Position numbers and translations under genes: made by a program. Below are positions 17,261 through 25,770 of a stretch of 64,000 nucleotides of DNA, piece after piece. The first letter of the stretch is position 1; each line of letters starts with the position of its first letter. The stretch comes from CADEDV01 sp036383515 (GTDB lineage: Bacteria > Bacteroidota > Bacteroidia > Chitinophagales > Chitinophagaceae). The notes below the pieces were generated by a model, which saw nothing but the letters and a program-made list of their open reading frames with translations, had not been told where the DNA came from and did no database searches. The stretch is from NCBI GenBank assembly GCA_036383515.1, contig DASVOE010000122.1, positions 1 through 64,000 of the forward strand, given 5' to 3'.

Positions 17261-18904
17261 CTATTTCTTTTCAAATTTTTCCGGTTCACTGGGTTTATAC
17301 CCGATTCGTGTCGCTACAGCAGTAAGAATATCGCCTTTCTTTAAAGCAATCGGTTTTGAGTATAAAAACCAATGGTTCTCACGCAGGCCTTTGCCATTTA
17401 CCTGGTAAGCGATCGATGCTCCTTTTGTAATACAATTGATCTTGATCTTCCCATCAGCAAGTTCGGTAAAGACAGGTTGTTCAACCAGCGGTTGATTGCC
17501 GCCCGGCCACAATTTTTCTCTTAATTCAGCTTCACTAAGTCCCAAATAGGGATTGTATTTTTTGTCCTGTAGTTTGAGTTCTTTGCGTAATCGTTCTATG
17601 GTTGATTTGTATTGCGGATCATCAATCAGGTTATTCATTTCATGCGGGTCCTTATCTACATCATAAAATTCTTCGTTGCGGCGTGGCTTGTCAAACCATT
17701 TGCGTTCGGCTTCTTTTAGTTCCCCTTTTTTATAGAGATCAACCATGTTTTGCATCATAGGCATGCTCAGGCGGGATAGAATTTCCATGTATCCCGATTT
17801 CTCGGGCAAATAATTATGAACAAGCCTGTAACGTTTATCCCTGACGGATGTTTGTCGTTCCACTATTTCATCCAGCCTGTCACGGGCACCGTACACATAC
17901 TCTCTTTTCTGGCCATTGTATTTTCCAAGAAAAGGAATTCCCTGCATGTAGGAAGGTGGCTTAATATCAGCTAATGAAAGAATAGTAGCGGGTATGTCGG
18001 CAAACATCAGCAGTCGGTCATTTACTATTTTAGCAAAACGGCCATCGGGAAAACGGATCATAAAAGGTACCAGTGCGCCACTTTCATACAATTCCCGTTT
18101 TTGGCGTGGTAACGGACCTCCATTATCTGAATACCATATAATGATCGTGTTGTCCAGCAATCCTGCATCCTTCACTTCATCAATATATTTTTTCACCAGC
18201 TCATCCATTGCGTGTATGTTGCTATACACGATCGCCCAATCTTTACGAACAATTTCATTGTTGGGATGATAAGGTGGCGGTGTGATGGTTGCGGGATCAA
18301 TCACCAATGGTTCATTCGCCCTTTCCCATACCTGCGATTCATGGGTAATCTCCATGTTGAATATGGAGAAGAAAGGCATATTGGCCGGACGATTCTTCCA
18401 GTGGGCGGTTTTGCCATTTTCATCCCACGCAGTGATGGGCGCCTTAAATTGGTAATCCTGTTTTGCATTGTTGGTGCAGTAGTAACCGGCCTCACGCAAA
18501 AACTCGGTATAACATTTAACTCCTGCAGCGGGAACAGCCTCATACGGTGCAACCAATCCTTCCGTCAATGGTTTGGTATTGGATGTCCGCATATAATTAG
18601 CACCGAAGAAAGTTGGGTAAAGCCCTGTGATCAATGAAGCACGGGAAGGGGCACATACACCAATAGTAGTGAACATCCTGGTATAACGGATGGCTTCGGT
18701 AGCAAACTTGTCGAGATTAGGTGTGCTGGCATAAGGGTCGCCATAGCAACCGATATAGGGGCCAATATCCTCTGTAACGAGACAAAGAATGTTGGGCCGC
18801 TTTGCGGTTGATGAGTTATTGGCGGTTTTTTGCCCATGAACAGGCAATGAAATTACCACTATAGCCGCTACTACCAGGAGATGTGTGAGCCTGTTAATCT
18901 TCAC
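17261..18904 (-). CDS. S1-family sulfatase (C-A-P-S-R)
   Basis: A type I formylglycine sulfatase. The frame is open up to 19015, but I place the start at the GTG at 18904, because it begins a normal signal peptide (INRLTHLLVVAAIVV...VHGQ) and overlaps the previous sulfatase stop by only 11 bases, suggesting coupled translation. The N-terminal NILCLVTEDIG metal site, the IGVCAPSRASLITG sulfatase signature (modified Cys about residue 84 from this start) and the WYSDNGG segment are all present. It should remove sulfate from the polysaccharide in the periplasm after maturation by the cluster's FGE. The S1 subfamily cannot be named safely. Confidence 0.88.
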   Translation of the reverse strand: MKINRLTHLLVVAAIVVISLPVHGQKTANNSSTAKRPNILCLVTEDIGPYIGCYGDPYASTPNLDKFATEAIRYTRMFTTIGVCAPSRASLITGLYPTFFGANYMRTSNTKPLTEGLVAPYEAVPAAGVKCYTEFLREAGYYCTNNAKQDYQFKAPITAWDENGKTAHWKNRPANMPFFSIFNMEITHESQVWERANEPLVIDPATITPPPYHPNNEIVRKDWAIVYSNIHAMDELVKKYIDEVKDAGLLDNTIIIWYSDNGGPLPRQKRELYESGALVPFMIRFPDGRFAKIVNDRLLMFADIPATILSLADIKPPSYMQGIPFLGKYNGQKREYVYGARDRLDEIVERQTSVRDKRYRLVHNYLPEKSGYMEILSRLSMPMMQNMVDLYKKGELKEAERKWFDKPRRNEEFYDVDKDPHEMNNLIDDPQYKSTIERLRKELKLQDKKYNPYLGLSEAELREKLWPGGNQPLVEQPVFTELADGKIKINCITKGASIAYQVNGKGLRENHWFLYSKPIALKKGDILTAVATRIGYKPSEPEKFEKK

Positions 18905-20486
18905 TATCCTTGTTTTGTTTTTTTGTTGCCTTAACAATAGATACCCGGGCCTTCCAGTCTTTAAATAGCTGATCCATTTTTTGTACTCTATCCGGGTTCG
19001 CCTTTGCCAGGTCAATTGTTTCAGATGGATCGATACTCATATCAAACAGCGACCATGGATTATCCAATCCCTGTTTCACCAGTTTCCATTTTCCATCCCG
19101 CACTGCCTGTCCCCGTTGCCACTCCCAAAAGATGGGTTTTTCACGGGTTGCTTTTTCATTTCTTATTACCGGCATCAGGGATGAACCTTCATAAGGAAGT
19201 ACAGGTTTGCCATTGTATTCCGTTGGGTAAGGTGCGCCAACCACGTCAACCAATGTGGCCATGATATCAATAAGGTGTCCTGTATAATCAGATATGCGAT
19301 TGGGATTTTGCAATTTGTTTTTCCATGAAATGATCAATGGGCTTGCAGTGCCTCCCTCATAGCTGTAGTTTTTGAAATAGCGGAAAGGTGTGTTGCCTAC
19401 ATTGGCCCAGTCTTCACCAAGCGAGGTCCAGTTTGTCATGGAACCGATAGGACCATAACTATCATCCAGTGTTACTACTTCACCCGAAGCACCATTGTCG
19501 GAAAGAAAAATGATCAATGTATTATCATACTTACCTTGCTTTTTCAGTTTATCCAATACATAACCGATATTCCGGTCCAGCCTGTCAATCATGGCAGCAT
19601 ATACTTCCATTTTCTGTGCCTCTTCCAATTGTTGTTTGGGCGTTAGTGATGCCCATGGCTTATAAGTGGGCTCCGAAAGTTTGTAACGCTGATCGATCAA
19701 CCCATTAGCTTTTTGTTTTTCGTAACGGGCTTTGCGAATGGCTTCATACCCTGCTTTGTATTTCCCTTTGTATTTGGCGATATCTGCCGGCCATGCCATT
19801 AATGGATCATGCGGTGCATTGTAAGCGAGGTAGAGAAAAAAAGGATTCTCATTATTTTTATATTCATCCAACCATTTCAAAGCATATTTTGTAAAGTAAT
19901 CGGTTGTATAAAAATCTTTTTCTTCGGGTGTATAAGGAGCATATTCTTTGTCATCAATACACCAATAGCGGATAGCTTTTTTCTGTGCAGGTTTACCTTC
20001 ACCAGGACGTTGTACTCCTGGATTAAAATAATTGCAGGCTCCGTCTTTTAAACCATAGTAATGATCGAATCCTCTTGTTACCGGGTTTTCAACTCCATGA
20101 TGTTTGCCTGACCATAGCGTGGTATAGCCGGCACTTTTTAAATATTCACCTAATGTAATCCCATTCACCAGCGGTTTATCAAAGTCTTTGAAATACCCGT
20201 TTTGCTGTGCATACAATCCTGTCAACAGCGTTGCTCTTGATGGGTGACATTTTGAAGTGTTATGAAATTGCCTGAAACGAATACCGGTAGCGGCCAGCTT
20301 ATCAAGATTCGGCGTCTTTACTTCGCTGCCATAACAACCAATATCTGCCCACCCGAGATCATCAGCACAGATCAGCAGTATATTGGGTCGTTTATCAGTG
20401 GATGTGTTATTCTTTTTGGAAGGTGTCCCGGAAAAGAATAACAGAGTGATGATAGCGGCAATCGTTAATGTGCTTACTCTTCTCAT
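18894..20486 (-). CDS. S1-family sulfatase (C-H-P-S-R), arylsulfatase A-like
   Basis: A type I sulfatase of about 530 residues from the ATG at 20486, chosen because it starts a signal peptide (MRRVSTLTIAAIITLLFFSG) and lies 4 bases after the preceding sulfatase stop; the open frame reaches 20588. Metal ligands in NILLICADDLGWADIGCYG, the signature TSKCHPSRATLLTG (Cys about residue 80) and FLSDNGASGE are visible. Sequence resembles the arylsulfatase A-like branch. It is the second gene of the sulfatase operon. Confidence 0.9.
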   Translation of the reverse strand: MRRVSTLTIAAIITLLFFSGTPSKKNNTSTDKRPNILLICADDLGWADIGCYGSEVKTPNLDKLAATGIRFRQFHNTSKCHPSRATLLTGLYAQQNGYFKDFDKPLVNGITLGEYLKSAGYTTLWSGKHHGVENPVTRGFDHYYGLKDGACNYFNPGVQRPGEGKPAQKKAIRYWCIDDKEYAPYTPEEKDFYTTDYFTKYALKWLDEYKNNENPFFLYLAYNAPHDPLMAWPADIAKYKGKYKAGYEAIRKARYEKQKANGLIDQRYKLSEPTYKPWASLTPKQQLEEAQKMEVYAAMIDRLDRNIGYVLDKLKKQGKYDNTLIIFLSDNGASGEVVTLDDSYGPIGSMTNWTSLGEDWANVGNTPFRYFKNYSYEGGTASPLIISWKNKLQNPNRISDYTGHLIDIMATLVDVVGAPYPTEYNGKPVLPYEGSSLMPVIRNEKATREKPIFWEWQRGQAVRDGKWKLVKQGLDNPWSLFDMSIDPSETIDLAKANPDRVQKMDQLFKDWKARVSIVKATKKQNKDSED

Positions 20487-20490
20487 AACA

Positions 20491-21999
20491 TTAATTGTCT
20501 TTCGGGAAATTTCGCATTTTACCTTCGAGGCGTGGATAAGTTTCCCATACTTCGGGGTCCTTTCCGATCCTTGTATCCTTTGTTGCAACCAGTTTATTAT
20601 TCAGCTTTTTTTTCATGCTGGCAAAAACACTCGCATAAGAAGCTTCACCTGCCACGTTATGCCTGCAATCAATATCTTTTTTCAGATCGTACAATTCATA
20701 TTCAGGACGCTTCCCTACTGCCAGTTTGAAGTATTCAGTTATTTCCGGATCCTGCCGATGATCGATCAGGTATTGTTTTGACGGGGCATCGTCAATATCA
20801 TAATAAGCATCATTGAGTGCTCCGTCCTTAGTGATTTCCTGCGGGTCGCCGGCGGGCCATCTTTCAGGATGAAAGTTGCGGACAAGCAGAAAATTTTTCC
20901 AGCGTACACTGCGCATCGGATACCCCAAGTTATTATAACGGGAAAACGAATGCCTTTCACGGCCGGCATAAACAACATCAGATTTATAATCCTTCACATT
21001 ACCATTCAACAGTGGCAACAGGCTTTGCCCGCCCATTGATTTACCCGCCTTCAAACCAACTGCGGCAAGAATAGTAGGAGCTATATCAATCGAGCTGACC
21101 AACGCTTCAATGACCTGGTCACGGCGCAATTTTTTGCCCCAGCAAATAGCAAGTGGTACATGAATGCCCGCATCAGTACAGTTAGCTTTTGCATACGGGA
21201 ATGACATACCATTATCAGCCGTGACGATGATAATAGTGTTATCAAACTCACCGATACGCTTTAATTCATTAATGCAGTTCATTAAATGAGAATCGAACCA
21301 ACCAATCTCTGTAGCATAATCCAGCAGATCGCTTTTGATCGTATCGTTATTGGGAAGAAAACCCGGCACCTGTGCTTGTGCCAGTGAATAACCTTGTTTC
21401 ATCCATGCCTTGTTTTCAAAAGGACGGTGCGGCTCATGCGTGCCCATCCAGAAATAGAAAGGCTGCCCTTCTTTTCGTTCTTTCAGGAATTGTTTAAAAT
21501 TAGAAGTGTAATCAATTTTTGAGATGCCGCTATAAGGAGGGTTAAGTGTTTGTGAATTATATTCAGGTCCTGCAGGATTGTATTTGCGGCCAGACACTTC
21601 CCAACTGCCCGGTGCCCATCCTTTACCGGTATATCCTATATGATAACCTGCATTTTTAAGCATGTCGGGAAAACAAATATATTTTGAAGAGAAAGAACTG
21701 GCATGTGATCCGGCTTCTTCAACCTGCCAGGGATAAAGCCCGGTAAGAATGCTGGCACGGGATGGGCTGCAACCCGGTGAAGTAACATAGGCATTCTTAA
21801 ATAATGAACCTTGTTTGGCTACATAATCAAAGGCAGGAGTTGAAACCATCTTGCTTCCATAAGCAGAAGCATGTGGATAGGATTGGTCATCCGCAATGAC
21901 AAATAAAATGTTTGGTTTCCTGGCCCCTGATTCCGGATAGTTTGAATTTCCGTTCAGAGCAAGAAAAAGAGTTGTGTATTTAATTAATAGGTAAAGCAA
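20491..21999 (-). CDS. S1-family sulfatase (C-S-P-S-R), first gene of the operon
   Basis: A 502-residue sulfatase with NILFVIADDQSYPHASAYG metal-binding start, signature SPGCSPSRASILTG (Cys77), GTHEPHRPF and VTADNGMSFPY. The best available start is a TTG, because an in-frame TGA lies three codons upstream and the first internal Met is at residue 51. The leader (LLIKYTTLFLALNG) is short and weak for a signal peptide, so either the start is atypical or the N-terminus has been altered. It leads the nine-gene degradation cluster and lies 74 bases from a LacI-like inverted repeat. Confidence 0.86.
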   Translation of the reverse strand: MLYLLIKYTTLFLALNGNSNYPESGARKPNILFVIADDQSYPHASAYGSKMVSTPAFDYVAKQGSLFKNAYVTSPGCSPSRASILTGLYPWQVEEAGSHASSFSSKYICFPDMLKNAGYHIGYTGKGWAPGSWEVSGRKYNPAGPEYNSQTLNPPYSGISKIDYTSNFKQFLKERKEGQPFYFWMGTHEPHRPFENKAWMKQGYSLAQAQVPGFLPNNDTIKSDLLDYATEIGWFDSHLMNCINELKRIGEFDNTIIIVTADNGMSFPYAKANCTDAGIHVPLAICWGKKLRRDQVIEALVSSIDIAPTILAAVGLKAGKSMGGQSLLPLLNGNVKDYKSDVVYAGRERHSFSRYNNLGYPMRSVRWKNFLLVRNFHPERWPAGDPQEITKDGALNDAYYDIDDAPSKQYLIDHRQDPEITEYFKLAVGKRPEYELYDLKKDIDCRHNVAGEASYASVFASMKKKLNNKLVATKDTRIGKDPEVWETYPRLEGKMRNFPKDN

Positions 22000-22072
22000 G
22001 CAGTTTCAATCAATCTTGTTGGCCAAGTTATCCATGTTTAAGCATTGAGTACCCTTTTTGAGAGAGAAAATC

Positions 22073-22104
22073 TACGCAATTGATTTCGGGAACGATTGCG
22101 TAAA
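22073..22104. promoter_or_regulatory. LacI-type inverted repeat upstream of the sulfatase operon
   Basis: TACGCAAT (22073-22080) and ATTGCGTA (22095-22102) are perfect 8-base inverted arms separated by 14 bases. The right arm lies in AACGATTGCGTAAA, nearly identical to AACGTTTGCGTAAA at 24005-24018 before the oxidoreductase. The CG-centred half-site and TTGCGT are typical of LacI/PurR-family operators. No LacI-family gene is in the window, so its regulator would be elsewhere. Confidence 0.6.
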
Positions 22105-22251
22105 AAAATATGAGAGAAATACTTGTTTAACCATTTATAGTCAAACTAGCGTGAAGGAGAAGCATCTATTTCATAAACGACTGGCTTCCAGTTAAACAGA
22201 TGTCCATTTTTTGTTTCTCGGGGCGCCGGGCATGCATTCATTCAAAATAAT

Positions 22252-22600
22252 CTATTGCTGTGCAGAAACGCTATCTTTTACACATCGGAAACCGAGGTTG
22301 TTAGATGCCCTTCTCACTTCTTCTTTGCGCCGGCTGGCCGCTTTGCATCTTATACAATATTGATCGCTGCATAAAAAAAACCACCGTGTTGCACACGTTT
22401 TACAGCATTTGGTTCATCGGGGTTATAGCTATCTGCTGGTCCCTGTGGGTTATTACCCGGGCTATTTGCATAATAATCGGGTCTATAAAAATCCTTGCGC
22501 CATTCCCACACATTTTACCAATTCATATTCCTTATCACTCAACTCATGAGGGGTAATCCACAGGCTATCGTTTTACGGCATGGGTCTGGTAATAACTGTT
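22252..22600 (-). pseudogene. decayed FGE/SUMF1-like gene remnant
   Basis: Reading the minus strand in shifting frames gives a SUMF1 C-terminus: NVWEWRKDFYRPDYYANSPG, then NPQGPADSYNPDEPNAVKRV and HGG, then after a frameshift in a T-run CSDQYCIR, KAASRRKEEVRRA and SNNLGFRCVKDSVSAQQ-stop. This parallels the intact FGE at 4548-5675, including a C-x4-C pair, GFRC and the order of the segments. Most of the N-terminal part is missing; a piece reading WITPHELSDKEYE may be its remnant, joined out of frame. It can no longer encode a working enzyme. Confidence 0.78.
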
Positions 22601-22643
22601 TACCTTTATTTGGTCATAGTGTCAAATATGAACATTCGGACAT

Positions 22644-23450
22644 TTGAACAGCAACACTCATATACCACCATCACCACATCTTAAAAATGTGATCCATTCC
22701 ATCTGGCAGATCGATGGCTTTACTTCCTTTCATGACGAACACATTCTACCGAAAGGCATTATCGAAGTTATTTTTAATTTTAGTGATGGCGCTCCTATGC
22801 TTGCTCATGTGGGCGATAAGCCATATCATTTACCTCATTGTTTTATTAATGGGTTCAACACAGCGCCTTTAAAGGTTCAGCTTCCTAACCATCAACTATT
22901 TTTTGGGGTTCGGTTTCAGCCCCTGGCTGTGAAGAAGATTTTGGGAATACCGGCCTGCGAGTTTTCGGACATCGTTGTTGACCTGGCGCTGCTCGATCCA
23001 TCCTTTCATTCGCTCTGGCATCAACTTGCCGATCAACCTAATTTTGATAACAGGATTTCAATTTTGTATAGTTGGATAGAAAAAAAAATTACTAGCTGGC
23101 AGCCGCAGGATAACATGATCAATAATTTCTTATCCGGCATTGATCAACACGATGTATCGGTGACAGCACTTGCCCGTTCCTTATGTTATTCGCCAAGACA
23201 ATTATCAAGAAAAATGGCCGAGGCGACAGGAATGAATACCGAGGAGATTCTTCTCTATAAAAAATATCTTCATGCAGTACATTTGATCCATCATACTGAT
23301 CTTTCACTGACCCAAATTGCTTATCAAAGCCATTTCTCCGATCAATCGCATTTTATCAAATCGTTTAAGACCTATACCAGGATGACGCCGGGAGTCTATA
23401 AAGCAAGCAAAAGCTATGTGAAGGGGCATATTTATGAGAATGTCCGTTAA
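22644..23450 (+). CDS. AraC-family transcriptional regulator
   Basis: A 268-residue protein with a DUF6597-like N-terminal domain (about 8-150; SIWQIDGF...LPKGIIEVIFNFSDG) and a C-terminal AraC double helix-turn-helix (about 160-255; SVTALARSLCYSPRQLSRKMAEATG and SLTQIAYQSHFSDQSHFIKSFKTYTRMTPGVYK). The likely start is a TTG at 22644; the ATG at 22628 is in another frame. The next gene follows by 48 bases and is probably its target or partner. A link to the adjacent degradation cluster is possible but unproven. Confidence 0.85.
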   Translation: MNSNTHIPPSPHLKNVIHSIWQIDGFTSFHDEHILPKGIIEVIFNFSDGAPMLAHVGDKPYHLPHCFINGFNTAPLKVQLPNHQLFFGVRFQPLAVKKILGIPACEFSDIVVDLALLDPSFHSLWHQLADQPNFDNRISILYSWIEKKITSWQPQDNMINNFLSGIDQHDVSVTALARSLCYSPRQLSRKMAEATGMNTEEILLYKKYLHAVHLIHHTDLSLTQIAYQSHFSDQSHFIKSFKTYTRMTPGVYKASKSYVKGHIYENVR

Positions 23451-23498
23451 ATACAATTCTCTGCATCAGGCTACGGCCATCTTTGCAGTAAAAAAAGT

Positions 23499-23990
23499 AT
23501 GAAAAAAATTATTTTGTTCGCTTCCATCTGTCTTGCCAGCGGCTTGTTGTTTGCTAATCTTTACACTTCTTTAATAGATGCCAGGTCATGGGAAAGTGAT
23601 ATTCCTAATTCCATTGCCGCTGCAAGGGAATATTTTAAGACAGTTAATCCGGGGAATTTCTTCAGGATGTTTTCTCCTGTGAACCAGTTACTGGGGATCA
23701 TCGTGCTAATACTTTTCTGGAAAGCTTCTTCTTCTATTCGGCTTTGTTTGGGCATTGCTCTTGCCTTGTATCTTTTAGCAGAAGGATTGACTTTCGGATA
23801 CTTCTTTCCCAGGAACGATATTATGTTCAGGGATGCTGCGTTGACGGATGTTAACCTGCTGAAACAAACATGGTCGGAATGGAATAGCATGAATTGGGTA
23901 CGTACCTGCATTCTTCTTGTTGGAGTCTTTTTCTCTTTCCTTTCATTGCATAAAATCTATTCACTTCGTCAGAAGACAGTAGTTATATAA
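23499..23990 (+). CDS. four-TM membrane protein, DUF1772-like
   Basis: A 163-residue integral membrane protein with four hydrophobic segments (about 3-22, 54-74, 79-98 and 131-152). The overall layout and the polar loop with NPGNFFRMFSPVNQ resemble DUF1772/anthrone-oxygenase-like proteins often found next to AraC regulators, but I cannot confirm the family. It is co-oriented with and 48 bases after the AraC gene. Confidence 0.65.
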   Translation: MKKIILFASICLASGLLFANLYTSLIDARSWESDIPNSIAAAREYFKTVNPGNFFRMFSPVNQLLGIIVLILFWKASSSIRLCLGIALALYLLAEGLTFGYFFPRNDIMFRDAALTDVNLLKQTWSEWNSMNWVRTCILLVGVFFSFLSLHKIYSLRQKTVVI

Positions 23991-24001
23991 TATGGAACAA
24001 T

Positions 24002-24018
24002 GTAAACGTTTGCGTAAA
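24002..24018. promoter_or_regulatory. LacI-type operator-like site before the oxidoreductase
   Basis: GTAAACGTTTGC contains the perfect palindrome AAACGTTT with the CG centre of LacI/PurR-family operators. It extends to AACGTTTGCGTAAA, matching 13 of 14 bases with 22091-22104. It lies about 155 bases before the oxidoreductase start. Confidence 0.6.
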
Positions 24019-24092
24019 TATAGTTCCGGCATTTATCTTATCCCGCCTATAAATCATTTTACTTTAATTGTAGAAACACTGTTAGGGCTTAA

Positions 24093-24103
24093 TATTGGTA
24101 GTA
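24093..24103 (+). promoter_or_regulatory. TATTGGTAGTA motif shared with the lyase promoter region
   Basis: This 11-mer is an exact match to the motif in the inverted repeat at 10194-10211 on the opposite strand. Here it is followed by TTGGGG rather than a full inverted arm. It is 69 bases before the oxidoreductase ATG, in a typical regulatory position. Confidence 0.4.
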
Positions 24104-24171
24104 TTGGGGTGCTCAACGATTTTGCTTTCTCCGGTCCTGCAATGCCCTTTGTTAACATTTAATTATTGTAT

Positions 24172-25539
24172 ATGAAAATAAGGTATGGTTATTTTATGGC
24201 AGCACTTCTTGGTATTTCCTGTCAGCCTCCGGGAAAGAAAAACGATTTTAAAGTGGGGCTGGTAATATTAGATCCGGGCCATTTTCATGCAGCTCTGGTT
24301 CAGAAATCCACGTACACAGATGTTGATTCCAACGTCTATGTATACGCACCAAAAGGTCCGGATGTTCAATTGTATCTTGATAAAATAAATGCGTATAACT
24401 CTGCTGCGCAAAAACCAACAAACTGGAATGAACATCTGTACCTCGCAGATGATTTCCTGGAAAAAATGCTGTCGGAAAAAAAAGGTAGTATTGTAGTAAT
24501 AGCCGGGAACAACAACAATAAAACAGCATATATAAAAAAATCCATTGACGCCGGATTAAATGTGCTGGCAGATAAGCCGATGGTAATAGATGCTGAACAT
24601 TTTGAGCAACTCCAGGCCGCATTCGCATCGGCAACTACAAGGAAAGTATTGCTATATGATATTATGACCGAACGATTTGAAATTACCAATTTGCTTCAGA
24701 AAGAGTTTGCACAAATCCCTGAAATTTTTGGTGTATTGGAAAAAGGCACAAGCGAGAACCCGGCGATACAAATGGAAAGCGTTCACTATTTCTACAAATT
24801 TGTTTCAGGTAATATTTTAACCCGTCCTTCCTGGTTTATGGATGTTTCGCAGCAGGGCGAAGCCATTGCTGATGTTGCTACCCACCTGGTGGATCTTGTT
24901 CAATGGGGATATTTTCCGGGTAAAACCATTGACTACCGAAAAGATATTCAAATCAATTCAGCTAGGAGATGGAGCACTGATATGACACTAAGCCAGTTTG
25001 CGGCTATTACCAAACAAACAGCATTCCCTGCTTATTTACAGGAAAATGTTCACGACAGTCTCCTCCAGGTATTTGCTAATGGCGAAATTAATTACCAGCT
25101 AATGGGAACGCATATTAAACTGATAGCCAAATGGGATTATAAAGAGAATGAAGGATCCGGTGATACACACAATACTCTTGTGCGGGGTACAAAAGCTAAC
25201 CTCATTATCAGGCAAGGGGCAGCACAAAACTATAAACCAACTTTATATATTGAGCCCGCGGATAATAATACTGTGTACGAAGAAAACCTCCGTCAGCAAT
25301 TGAAAAAAGTTCAACTAAGCTATCCGGGTGTCGAATTAAAAAAAGCAGACAAAGGATGGGAAGTGATTATTCCTGAAAAATATAAAGAAGGCCATGAAGC
25401 TCATTTTGCACGGGTGACGGAAAATTTTCTCGGCTACCTGAAAAATGGTAATATGCCTTCCTGGGAAATTCCTAATATGCTGGCTAAATATTATACAACA
25501 ACGCAAGCATTGCAGTGGGCAAAAAAAAATAAAGATTAA
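24172..25539 (+). CDS. Gfo/Idh/MocA-family oxidoreductase, lipoprotein
   Basis: An exported oxidoreductase of about 455 residues. The ATG at 24172 is preferred over the TTG at 24166. A leader ending GISC marks a lipoprotein. A Rossmann-like domain (about 28-160; VGLVILDPGHFHAALVQ, then VLADKPMVI with the family E/D-K-P motif) is followed by the putative-oxidoreductase C-terminal domain (about 165-455; YDIMTERFEI, ADVATHLVDLVQW). Members oxidise or epimerise sugars using bound NAD(P). With the DUF1080 protein it could act in 3-keto-sugar chemistry, and its upstream motifs are shared with the degradation cluster; this is inference. Confidence 0.8.
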   Translation: MKIRYGYFMAALLGISCQPPGKKNDFKVGLVILDPGHFHAALVQKSTYTDVDSNVYVYAPKGPDVQLYLDKINAYNSAAQKPTNWNEHLYLADDFLEKMLSEKKGSIVVIAGNNNNKTAYIKKSIDAGLNVLADKPMVIDAEHFEQLQAAFASATTRKVLLYDIMTERFEITNLLQKEFAQIPEIFGVLEKGTSENPAIQMESVHYFYKFVSGNILTRPSWFMDVSQQGEAIADVATHLVDLVQWGYFPGKTIDYRKDIQINSARRWSTDMTLSQFAAITKQTAFPAYLQENVHDSLLQVFANGEINYQLMGTHIKLIAKWDYKENEGSGDTHNTLVRGTKANLIIRQGAAQNYKPTLYIEPADNNTVYEENLRQQLKKVQLSYPGVELKKADKGWEVIIPEKYKEGHEAHFARVTENFLGYLKNGNMPSWEIPNMLAKYYTTTQALQWAKKNKD

Positions 25540-25770
25540 TTCAACGCCTACCGGATTGATAAAAAATAATGACTTGATGAACTTATTATTACAAAGTTCC
25601 TTTTCCAGTCGTATAAAGAACTGCCCGGGGAAGACGTTTCTCCGGTACCTGGCGACAGGTATATGGTTATAATGATAAAGTCATGCTGGCTTGGCAGTGC
25701 ATCCAATCTTGAAATTATGTGAAAGACATACGGTTGATAAGTTTATACTGTTCATACATTTCCTTTAGCA

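Noticed and set aside
18905..19015. 37-residue N-terminal extension of the third sulfatase in the operon
   Set aside because: It overlaps the preceding sulfatase coding region and precedes a normal signal peptide that starts at a GTG.
20487..20588. 34-residue N-terminal extension of the second sulfatase
   Set aside because: It overlaps the first sulfatase gene, and a signal peptide starts at the ATG at 20486.
4548..21999. Calling the degradation locus an ulvan or chondroitin-sulfate locus
   Set aside because: Enzyme families can be seen, but the PL family and sulfatase subfamilies that would fix the substrate cannot be assigned by eye.
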